From: Candidatus Omnitrophota bacterium
GTDB lineage: Bacteria; Omnitrophota; Gorgyraeia; Zapsychrales; Zapsychraceae
DNA: 62,323 bases
Direction of reading: 5' to 3'
Assembly (NCBI GenBank): GCA_016212005.1
Contig: JACRHP010000052.1
Location: forward strand, 1 to 62,323
The notes under the pieces were generated by a model. That model had not been told where the DNA came from and did not search any database. It saw nothing but the letters and a program-made list of their open reading frames with translations. Shown here piece by piece: positions 10,007-18,700 of the stretch. Positions within the stretch are counted from its first letter, which is position 1, and every line of letters begins with the position of its first letter. A program made the position numbers and the translations under genes.

Positions 10007-10723
10007 ATGAAGGTACCCGAGTTAAACTTCTCCATACAAAAACGGCTGTTAAAATGCTTGGCTGGCAAACTGGGCCATTATTACCTGGTTGGCGGGACTG
10101 CTTTGTCGCTTTATTATTTCCAACACAGAGAATCGCATGATCTGGATTTTTTTACGAAATCTTTCTCCGCGAAAGAAATCACTGAAGCCATTGGTTATCT
10201 TCAAGAAAAACACAACATAAAAACGGAATTGGTTGCTCAAAAAATGGGGAACAAATTCGCCAAAATCATGACGTATATGTTGACGGACAAAAAGGGAAAG
10301 GCCTGCAAAATCGATTTCGTGGAAGATTTTGTGGAGCTCGTTCAACCGATGAGGGAAATTGACGGCATCCGCGTTGTTTCTCTGGAAGATATCTACTTAA
10401 GGAAGCTTTATGCCGTGGCCGGCCATACAGCGTCACAAAACGATGTCGGCCAACATGTCACCATCGGAGGCCGCCAGGAAGCCAAAGATTTTTATGACCT
10501 CTATTGCCTCTCCAGTATCTCAACGCCTCTGTCCAAATTTGTCGCGCGCTACGGGACGGCAACCGTCAAGGAAGGCCTGGTCCGCTGGTATCGCACGTTT
10601 GACCGGATGGTCATAAAAACGGGCCTGCTGGATTTGGTCACGGAGAAAACCGTTGATTTCCGCCGGATGGACCAGCATTTTAAGAATGAAGTGGACGCCC
10701 TTTTGTCAGAGGAAGTCAGATGA
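10007..10723 (+). CDS. AbiEii/AbiGii-type nucleotidyltransferase toxin
   Basis: LVGGTALSLYYFQHRESHDLDFFTKSF motif; coupled to HTH ORF. Confidence 0.8.
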   Translation: MKVPELNFSIQKRLLKCLAGKLGHYYLVGGTALSLYYFQHRESHDLDFFTKSFSAKEITEAIGYLQEKHNIKTELVAQKMGNKFAKIMTYMLTDKKGKACKIDFVEDFVELVQPMREIDGIRVVSLEDIYLRKLYAVAGHTASQNDVGQHVTIGGRQEAKDFYDLYCLSSISTPLSKFVARYGTATVKEGLVRWYRTFDRMVIKTGLLDLVTEKTVDFRRMDQHFKNEVDALLSEEVR

Positions 10724-11259
10724 CGAGAAAAACAACGGATTGGCTGTGGGACCGGAACATCCCCCCCCAAGAAATTAGGAATATCCTGACCGATGAGCGG
10801 CATCCGAAGTTTACCGAACTTGCCGCGCTTCTTTTGGCCAGAAAGAATGTGCCGAAAGAAGTTTTTGAAGACTACCTTTCCAGGGAGACCTTTGTCCGTA
10901 ACTGGCCGCGCGTCAAAAAAAGAATGCGGCAGGACAAATGGACTGAAGACAGGATTATCTTCTGGCAGGCCATCTATGAAAAAGTGACGGAAATATTCAA
11001 AAAAAAAGGCATCGCCGTCCGGCCCCTCAAAACAATTCCCCCGGGAGATGAACTGTTCCGGGATGTGGGAGATCAGATCAAAAACTTACGCAAACAAGCC
11101 GGTTTAACACAAAGCGGTCTGGCTCAAAAACTCGACGTGTCTCAACAGGTCATTTCACGCGTTGAGAGCGGCCGCGGTAATGTCAGCCTTTTGACCATTA
11201 AACAAATCGTTGGAGCGCTGGGCCATAAAGCGATGGTCCAGTTCGCGCCTCAATCATGA
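10720..11259 (+). CDS. XRE-type HTH antitoxin with N-terminal DUF6922-like region
   Basis: C-terminal IKNLRKQAGLTQSGLAQKLDVSQQVISRVESGRGNVSLLTIKQI is a classic XRE HTH. Confidence 0.75.
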   Translation: MTRKTTDWLWDRNIPPQEIRNILTDERHPKFTELAALLLARKNVPKEVFEDYLSRETFVRNWPRVKKRMRQDKWTEDRIIFWQAIYEKVTEIFKKKGIAVRPLKTIPPGDELFRDVGDQIKNLRKQAGLTQSGLAQKLDVSQQVISRVESGRGNVSLLTIKQIVGALGHKAMVQFAPQS

Positions 11260-12416
11260 CCCTCACATTCTGGCTCCTGATATCGCTCACGCTTTACTGC
11301 TACTTCGTCTACCCGCTGCTGTTGTGGCTCGTCGCGCGGTTACGGCCAAACCCTGTCCGAAAGGGGAGTTATGAACCAAAGATCTCCGTCGTCCTCTCGG
11401 TCTGGAACGAAGCTGATGTTATAGAAGGGAAGCTCCGGAACCTTTTGTCCCTCGATTACCCAAAAGACAAGATGGAGGTCCTCATCGGTTCGGACGGTTC
11501 CACCGATCAAACGGCCTCGATCGTCCGCGGGTTCAACGACCCGCGGGTCCATTTGATCGAACGGCCGCAGCGCCGTGGCAAAATGGCGACCTTGAACGAA
11601 CTGGTCTTCACGGCCCAAAACGACATCGTCGTTTTTTGCGACGCGCGCCAAGCCTTCGCCTCTGACGCCATCAGGGAATTGGTGGCCAATTTCTTCGATC
11701 CCAAGGTCGGCTGCGTGAGCGGCGAACTTATCTTTCAAAAGGAGGAGGAAGAAGAGGGCGCTACGGCCAAAGGTGTTGGCCTGTACTGGAACTACGAAAA
11801 GTTTATCCGCAAACAGGAAAGCCGGGTCCATTCCATGCTCGGGGCAACCGGGGCCATTTATGCTATCCGCAGGGAATTATTTGTCTCGATCCCGACCCGC
11901 ATCGTACTGGATGACATGTATATACCTTTACAAATTATCCGCAAAGGCTATCGGGCGGTCTTTGATGGATCCGCCAAAGCCTGCGATCACGCCGCCGACA
12001 GCCCGCGCGAAGAGCACCGCCGCAAGACCCGCACGCTCTTCGGAAATTATCAAATATTTGGGCTCTTTCCGGATTTGTTTAATCCCTTGCACAGCCCGGT
12101 CGCTATCCAGTTATTCTCACATAAACTATTGCGGGTGCTGATACCGTTATTTTTAATTTTTCTATTCATCCTGAATCTGCTCTTATCCGGCAGACCGTTA
12201 TACCAAACCATGCTTTATCTGCAAATTACATTTTACGGTATGGCCGCAACAGGGGCCTTGTCAAGATACCAAAAGCATGGTATCTTTAACCTCATATCTA
12301 AAGTCTGTTATATACCGTATGTCTTTTGCTTACTAAACTTTTCAGCGCTGATAGGAACATTGCGGTTCTTTGGCTCAAAACAGGAAGTCACATGGCAAAA
12401 AGCTCGCGAGAAATAA
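11256..12416 (+). CDS. family 2 glycosyltransferase, membrane-bound
   Basis: KISVVLSVWNEADVIEGKLRNLLSLDYP...GSDGSTDQTASIV...GATGAIYAIRREL; C-terminal TM segments. Confidence 0.85.
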   Translation: MTLTFWLLISLTLYCYFVYPLLLWLVARLRPNPVRKGSYEPKISVVLSVWNEADVIEGKLRNLLSLDYPKDKMEVLIGSDGSTDQTASIVRGFNDPRVHLIERPQRRGKMATLNELVFTAQNDIVVFCDARQAFASDAIRELVANFFDPKVGCVSGELIFQKEEEEEGATAKGVGLYWNYEKFIRKQESRVHSMLGATGAIYAIRRELFVSIPTRIVLDDMYIPLQIIRKGYRAVFDGSAKACDHAADSPREEHRRKTRTLFGNYQIFGLFPDLFNPLHSPVAIQLFSHKLLRVLIPLFLIFLFILNLLLSGRPLYQTMLYLQITFYGMAATGALSRYQKHGIFNLISKVCYIPYVFCLLNFSALIGTLRFFGSKQEVTWQKAREK

Positions 12417-13240
12417 AAGCAATCCGGAACCAAATAAAATCACACCCCCAGGAATTTTTGCTGGCAGGGATGTTCATCCTCACCTACATCCCGACCTTTT
12501 TGTGGATGTGGGACAGGTGGTTCGCCCGCGACTCCTACTACAGCCACGGGATCCTGGTCCCGTTTGTCAGCGGATATCTCATCTGGCAGATGCGCGATGA
12601 ACTCGCGCGGATCAAGCCAAAGCGTTCACCGCTGGGCATGCCGCTAATCGTTACAGGACTCTTTATCCACGTCATCAGCTCGCTTTTCCGCGTCTATTTT
12701 ACTTCCGGGTTTTCCATGATCATAGTCCTGGCGGGTGTCATCCTTTTTCTGTACGGCACAACCACATTCAAAAAAATCTTGTTTCCCCTGGGATTCCTCG
12801 TTTTTATGATGCCGGTCCCCCTGGTCGTCATTGCCAATATCAGCTTTAAAATGAAGATCCTTGCCGCGCAGATCGCCACCGCCCTTCTCAACAACATGGG
12901 GTTGCCCGCCCTGCGCGAAGGGAGCATCATCAAAATGCACCATGCCTATGTCATTGTCGACGATATCTGCAGCGGCCTGCGTTCCCTGATTTCCCTGATG
13001 GCCCTGGGCAGCATTTTCGCGTACTGGATGAAGGGGCCCATGCTCAAACGGGTCATCCTGTTCTGCGCGACGGTCCCCATCGCCGTCATCACCAATGTCT
13101 GCCGGATCATCTTTCTGTCGTTTATTTCCGAAGTCTGGGGGCCGCAATACGCGACAGGGTTTGTCCATGACTTCTCGGGATTTATGCTCTTCGCCATCGC
13201 GTTCGCACTTTTGTACGCGGTGGGAAAAATCCTTGAATAG
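12392..13240 (+). CDS. exosortase (EpsH/Xrt family)
   Basis: Multi-TM protein with catalytic-type motifs IVDDICSGLRSLISLMALG, ITNVCRIIFLS, GFVHDFSGF; start taken at ATG 12392. Confidence 0.88.
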   Translation: MAKSSREIKAIRNQIKSHPQEFLLAGMFILTYIPTFLWMWDRWFARDSYYSHGILVPFVSGYLIWQMRDELARIKPKRSPLGMPLIVTGLFIHVISSLFRVYFTSGFSMIIVLAGVILFLYGTTTFKKILFPLGFLVFMMPVPLVVIANISFKMKILAAQIATALLNNMGLPALREGSIIKMHHAYVIVDDICSGLRSLISLMALGSIFAYWMKGPMLKRVILFCATVPIAVITNVCRIIFLSFISEVWGPQYATGFVHDFSGFMLFAIAFALLYAVGKILE

Positions 13241-13248
13241 GTACTAAA

Positions 13249-13266
13249 GGCACGGCATGCCGTGCC
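13249..13266. repeat. 18-bp palindrome, same core as 8256-8283
   Basis: GGCACGGCATGCCGTGCC. Confidence 0.8.
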
Positions 13267-13272
13267 CCTGCG

Positions 13273-13926
13273 ATGAAAAATATGCAAAACAAAATTTTCG
13301 ACAAATCTTCTCTTATGATAGCTTTTCTTTTCCTCGTATCCGCCGCGATTTCCTGGCAGCTCTACTTTAAAGTCTACAGCCAGAAAGATACCGTGAGCAT
13401 CCATACGTTCCCCAAAGAGATTGCAGGATGGACTGCCGAAGAATTACCCATTACTGACAGAGAAAAGGCTATCCTGGAAACAGACAACGTTTTTGCCAGA
13501 CGCTACACAAATGTGAAGGGAGAAGAAGTCGTCCTGTTCATTGTTTATTCCCAAAATAACCGCAAGGTTTCTCATCCGCCCGAGGTCTGTTACACCGGAA
13601 GCGGGGCGACCATTTTAAGCAATGTCCATGACTCCTTTCCGGCCGGATCAACGGCCGGTGACATCCGCGTTAACCGCGTAGCCGTGGAACAAGGCCGCCG
13701 AAACCAAATATTTTTTTACTGGTTCAAGGTAGGGGATACATTTACGTCTAACTACTGGAAACAACAAGGGCTTATCGCTCTGAAATCGTTCCGCGGCCAG
13801 CCCTCCAGCAGCGCGCTGGTCCGCATTTCCATAGACAGCGCCAACCCCGAAGACCCGCAGGCCATCAAACGCCTAAAAAAATTTGGCCAGTTAATCCTGC
13901 CGCTTCTTAATCAGTATCTTCCCTAA
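13273..13926 (+). CDS. EpsI family protein (exosortase-associated)
   Basis: FPKEIAGWTAEELPITDREKAILETDNVFARRYTN and SHPPEVCYTGSGATI. Confidence 0.85.
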   Translation: MKNMQNKIFDKSSLMIAFLFLVSAAISWQLYFKVYSQKDTVSIHTFPKEIAGWTAEELPITDREKAILETDNVFARRYTNVKGEEVVLFIVYSQNNRKVSHPPEVCYTGSGATILSNVHDSFPAGSTAGDIRVNRVAVEQGRRNQIFFYWFKVGDTFTSNYWKQQGLIALKSFRGQPSSSALVRISIDSANPEDPQAIKRLKKFGQLILPLLNQYLP

Positions 13927-13935
13927 AACAACGCA

Positions 13936-14976
13936 ATGGAAAATCAAAAAGAAAATTTAGAAAAAGCCGCCTCAATTCTTGCAAAGGACTTATTGTGTCT
14001 TAAGGAAGGAGAGAAACTGTTTATTTATGTGGACCGGGGAAGTGATTTGGCGGTGGCACAAAGCGTTCAAAATTATGCCGGAAAAACAGGTGTCCAGACA
14101 GAGCTGTACAAATTAAATGACCGTCTGGAGTTTCCCGAGAAGTTAAATGAGCTTACCGCCAAAATTGAAAGTGAACATTATGATGCGATCTGTGAGCTTT
14201 CGGAAGAATATTTCTATCCGACAATCGCCTGGAAGAAAGCGTTGGAGCGAAAAGCCCGCATTTATTCTCTGGCGGGAATGGATGCGCAGAGTTTCATCCG
14301 CTGTATCGGAGAAGTCGATCATGAGTCAATGTTCCGGCTTGGAACAAAATTGAATCAACGGTTAAAGGCGGCCAAAACGATTCATATCCGCACGGCCAAA
14401 GGGACAGACATAAAGTTTCGCATACAGGCGCGGATGAACCGTATATTACGGTCGCTATTGAAATCCATGAAAAAAGAGCTGTCCTATGTCATGGCCCAAT
14501 CAGGAACACCGGTACAATCGGGGCAATGTACGTTTCTGGGGGGACAGGTTGCCTTTCAGGGAATTCCGGAAACCATCGAAGGGACGGCGGTTGTTGATGG
14601 ATATTTATGGCCACCCAAAGAGGTTGGGCTGATTCAGGACCCGATTATATTGACGGTTAAAAAAGGTTACGTTACGGACATAGGCGGCTGTCCTGTGAAA
14701 TCGAAAGTTTTAAGCCAGTGGTTAAATGGAAAAAGCAAGAAGGTCAAACATTTTTGCTTGGGATTTCATCCTAACGCAAAATTATCCGGAGGACTCACCG
14801 AGGCTGAAAGAGTCTACGGCAACATCACGATAGGGTTTGGTGATTATCCATTTCACACGGATGGAATCATGAATAATCCGACTATATTAGTGGATGATAA
14901 CATTATGGAACAAGACGGTTTCTTTACGCATGAAAATCTACCAGCCTTTGCAATAAAGAATCCGAATCGGGATTAG
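13936..14976 (+). CDS. M29-like aminopeptidase family protein
   Basis: Overall pattern (LLCLKEGEKLFIYVDRGSDLAVAQSV...GTAVVDGYLWPPKEVG...GGLTEAERVYGNITIGFGDYPFHTDGIM) resembles leucyl aminopeptidase/M29-type proteins. Confidence 0.5.
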   Translation: MENQKENLEKAASILAKDLLCLKEGEKLFIYVDRGSDLAVAQSVQNYAGKTGVQTELYKLNDRLEFPEKLNELTAKIESEHYDAICELSEEYFYPTIAWKKALERKARIYSLAGMDAQSFIRCIGEVDHESMFRLGTKLNQRLKAAKTIHIRTAKGTDIKFRIQARMNRILRSLLKSMKKELSYVMAQSGTPVQSGQCTFLGGQVAFQGIPETIEGTAVVDGYLWPPKEVGLIQDPIILTVKKGYVTDIGGCPVKSKVLSQWLNGKSKKVKHFCLGFHPNAKLSGGLTEAERVYGNITIGFGDYPFHTDGIMNNPTILVDDNIMEQDGFFTHENLPAFAIKNPNRD

Positions 14977-15140
14977 GTAAGCTTAATTGAAGCGTAACGA
15001 CGTGGATGCCGCACCATGGCTGGAAGATTTTGGCCGAATTATCCTTCCCTAACATATACAACAACATCTCCCCTGAATTACCATAAATTCTTTTTATACG
15101 CTAACGTATTGGGAATAAATATCTTAAGTTTATGAACAAA

Positions 15141-15187
15141 CCACAACCGACTCATCTGAAACCGGTTGTGGAGATTTGCTTTTTCGG
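15141..15187 (+). terminator. hairpin terminator candidate
   Basis: CCACAACCG (15141-15149) / CGGTTGTGG (15163-15171) followed by a T-rich stretch. Confidence 0.5.
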
Positions 15188-15204
15188 AATTTATAGTTTA
15201 TACT
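15176..15204 (+). promoter_or_regulatory. candidate promoter upstream of riboswitch 1
   Basis: TTGCTT (15176-15181), 17 nt, TATACT (15199-15204); -35 is weak. Confidence 0.4.
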
Positions 15205-15239
15205 TCCTTTTGGATTTGATTCAACCGCTCTTTTGGACG

Positions 15240-15386
15240 ATAAAGGCAAACCCATCGTAAGGTGGGGACGCAAAGCTATCCCGACATTTCCTTCAGAAAA
15301 TATTTAGAAGGAAGTCGGGACCCCGACTGAGGCGCTGCCGAACGTCGGGGAAGGGTCCTTGAACAGGACAGCCTGGCCACCGAAAC
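15240..15386 (+). ncRNA. GEMM-I / cyclic-di-GMP-I riboswitch, copy 1, with extra hairpins
   Basis: GGCAAACCCATCGTAAGGTGGGGACGCAAAGCTA conserved core and 3' AGGACAGCCTGGCCACCGAAA matching copy 2. Confidence 0.8.
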
Positions 15387-15416
15387 CAAAGTAAAATTAA
15401 AAGCACGTATAAAGTG

Positions 15417-15447
15417 GCCTGTCCGGCAGAGTGGACAGGCATTTTTT
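15417..15447 (+). terminator. intrinsic terminator (riboswitch 1 expression platform)
   Basis: GCCTGTCC-GGCAGAGT-GGACAGGC followed by ATTTTTT. Confidence 0.8.
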
Positions 15448-15461
15448 ATGTGCGCGGCGAC

Positions 15462-15503
15462 TGCGCCCACTCTTACGAAAGCTAGAGTGGGCGCATTATT
15501 TTT
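15462..15503 (+). terminator. second intrinsic terminator
   Basis: TGCGCCCACTCT / AGAGTGGGCGCA perfect 12-bp stem, then TTATTTTT. Confidence 0.8.
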
Positions 15504-15651
15504 GAGTGAAAAATGAAAAGACGAACCAGAACAATTGACCTTAAAAACGAATTTGACGCAATGGATTCTCAAATGTTGAGCCCGTTGATCCAAATAACGG
15601 ACTCTTTTTATAGTCACATTTCGGAAAAAACCGAAATGGAAAATTCCCTTC

Positions 15652-15740
15652 AAAAAGGCAAACCCATCGCAAGATGGGGACGCAAAGCTATAGGACCCTG
15701 CACCATGCGGTACAGGGCAGCCTGGCTGCTGAAAGGAGTC
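15652..15740 (+). ncRNA. GEMM-I / cyclic-di-GMP-I riboswitch, copy 2
   Basis: GGCAAACCCATCGCAAGATGGGGACGCAAAGCTA, stem CCCTG/CAGGG, GCAGCCTGGCTGCTGAAAGG; ends at the RBS of the ORF at 15745. Confidence 0.88.
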
Positions 15741-15744
15741 TGCG

Positions 15745-18700
15745 ATGAACCGGATAAACACTCTTCGCAGTAAGATTGGTATTGTCGTTTGTTCGTTTGT
15801 GACTGCTTTGGTGATGGTCAACACTGCCCGTGCCGCCGATCTCTATGTAGAAACAGAAAGCGCGGCGACGTTAACGGCCCCGATGCAAATCGCTTCCGAT
15901 GCCACCGCCTCCGGTGGAAAATTTATTTATATCCCTAATGGCAATGGTGTGTCCTATAGCGTCCCGGGAAAAGGGACAGCTTCATATACGATCAATATCC
16001 CGCAAAACGGCACCTATGCCCTCTGGGGCAGAATTATTGCGCAATACCCAAATGATGATTCATTTTTTATTCAAGTGGATAGTGGAACCAACTACACCTG
16101 GCCCACGCCGGCTGGAAGCACCTGGCATTGGGCACGGGTGAAGGACATGTTTCATCATAGTTATGTAACGCTTTCACTTAGTGCAGGCGTACATACGATT
16201 AGCGTCAAGCACCGTGAAGACGGGGCAAAGATCGATAAATTATTTTTAACGGATGATATGGCTTTTGTGCCGAGCGGTTTAGGGGGAGACTCTGCTTCTG
16301 CCGAAGTTTGCGGCAACGGGACATTGGAGGGAACTGAACAATGCGATGATGGCAATGCCGTCAGTGGGGATGGTTGTACCGCATCCTGTACCCTTGAGAA
16401 GTGCGGGGATACGGTTGTGCAGAGCGGTTTGGGAGAAATCTGCGATGAGAACACGCAAAGTTGCACGACCTCCAATGGATACCGCGGTACGCAAACCTGC
16501 AATGCTCAATGTTCCGCCTTCAGTGCCTGTGTGAGCACCGAGTCCTGCGGGGACGGCACTGTCAACGGCAGTGAGCAATGCGACGACGCAAATACGCGCG
16601 GGGGAGATGGGTGCTCATCGGTGTGTTTGGCCGAAAGCGCACAAACCAATGATCCGGCGATATGGATTGAAACGGAAAACGCGGACAGCGTTGCCGCACC
16701 GATGGAAATTGTTGCGGACACCACGGCTTCCGGAGGGAAATTCGTCTATGTTCCCAATGGAAAGGGCACTTCCCTTAGCGTTCCGGCACCGGGCATGGCG
16801 AGTTATACAGTCACCATCCCCAAAGACGGTAACTATGTTTTATGGGGCAAGGTCATTGCGCAATATTCTAACGATGATTCCTTTTTTGTTCAGGTGGACA
16901 GCGGGACCAATTATACATGGAATACGCCGGATGGGAACACATGGCATTGGGCAAGAGTCAAGGATATGTTCCAAGGCAACATAACATTCCCATTGAGTGC
17001 CGGCGTTCATACAATCAAAGTGAAGCAACGGGAAGACGGCACTAAAATCGACCAGTTGTTTTTAACGGACGACCTGAACAGGATACCGGAGGATAATACC
17101 CCTCCACCGGCTCCGATAGTCACGGCCGCATGCGGCAACGGTGTCGTAGAATCACCCGAAGGCTGTGATGACGGTAATCTGAGTTCCGGGGATGGATGCT
17201 CAACGACCTGTACGCTGGAATCTTGCGGGGACGGCATCGTCCAGACCGGCGAGCAATGCGACGACCACAATACGATTGCCGGCGATGGATGCTCGGAAAC
17301 CTGCAAAACAGAATTCTGCGGGGACGGTATCCTGCAGACCGGCTTGGGAGAACAATGCGACAAAGCCGGCACGAGCCTGGTGTCCTGCACGACAACGACA
17401 GGATATACGGGCACGAAAACCTGCTCTGCCACCTGCACGTTTGGAACATGTGTTTCCAACGAAACTTGCGGGGACGGCATCGTCCAGTCCGTTGAGGAAT
17501 GTGACGATCATAACACGGTCAACCTTGATGGATGTTCAGCTCAATGCCTGCTGGAAAAAACAAAGGCCTCGCTCGATCAGGAAGGCATGGCGCGGGTCCA
17601 GGCATTGGAGGCGAAATTAAATAACATGACGATTGTCCCGACCCATCCGAGGATTTTCCTGAACCAGGAAAACCTCGCGGAGTTGAGATCAAAAACGGGA
17701 CAGGCGGCCTGGAACGCGGTTCTTTCCAAGGCCACCCAGAGCGACCTGATCAGCTCGGCATTGGGATATCTGATGCTGGAGCAGAGCAATCCCGGGCAGG
17801 CGCTTATTTATGCCAATAACGTATTTAATAACATCAACAATGCCACCTATGTTAACTGGTGCGCCACGGGGCAGTATGATCTAACACCTCGTATCAACGT
17901 GGCGATAGCCTCGTTGGCCTTTGACTGGGCCTATAACGGCCTGACGGAGGCCCAACGGAGTATCATCATCAATAAGCTGGCTGCCGCGGCCGATATCGTG
18001 GCCAAAAAAAAGGAAATCGATGATGGGGTGGTTCCCCAAATTGGTTCTTCCGCCTGCTATAAGAATGCGACCAAAGGCGAGACATTCCACCGGGAAGAAT
18101 GGGCATTCTACGCTTTTGAGGTTTGGCCGGAGATCGCGTTGGCCGGACATCATCCGGATGCCGAAGCGGTGTATAAAACCCGCTGGGATTATAGGTGGTA
18201 TTGGGGCGATGCCGCCCGGATGGAAGCCTATGTCAATGATGGGACTCCCTTTGAAGGGTATTATTTCGGCAATGACGGTGTATCGTGGTTCCTGCCGCTC
18301 AAGACCGCCACAGGCATCAACCTTGTTGACGGATCGGATTCGACCTGGAACAGGGACGCGGCTTATTACATGTTGTACCGTTTTGATATCGCCAACAGCC
18401 GGGAGACCATGCATAAGGGAGTAGCGACATCCAACCTGGCAACAAATTCGTTCCTGAAATCTGTTACCGATACCTGGAAATTACGTGAACATATTTCCAG
18501 AACGTTTTCCATCGGAGCGAAGAAAGACCCTTATCTGCAATGGTTTATCAACAACAAAATCGACCGGTTCTCTTCATGGTTAATGACCAACAATTATTTC
18601 GGCAGCGTCACGGCACTGTATGATGTATCAAAATTGCTGTTTTACGATGCGGCCGCCCCACAGAAAGACCCGACAACGGCGACCTATGCGGAATTGCCGT

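Noticed and set aside
15513-15773. 86-aa ORF between the riboswitches
   Set aside because: It runs through riboswitch 2 and into the start of the lyase gene in another frame; best explained as chance, although a small leader peptide cannot be fully excluded.
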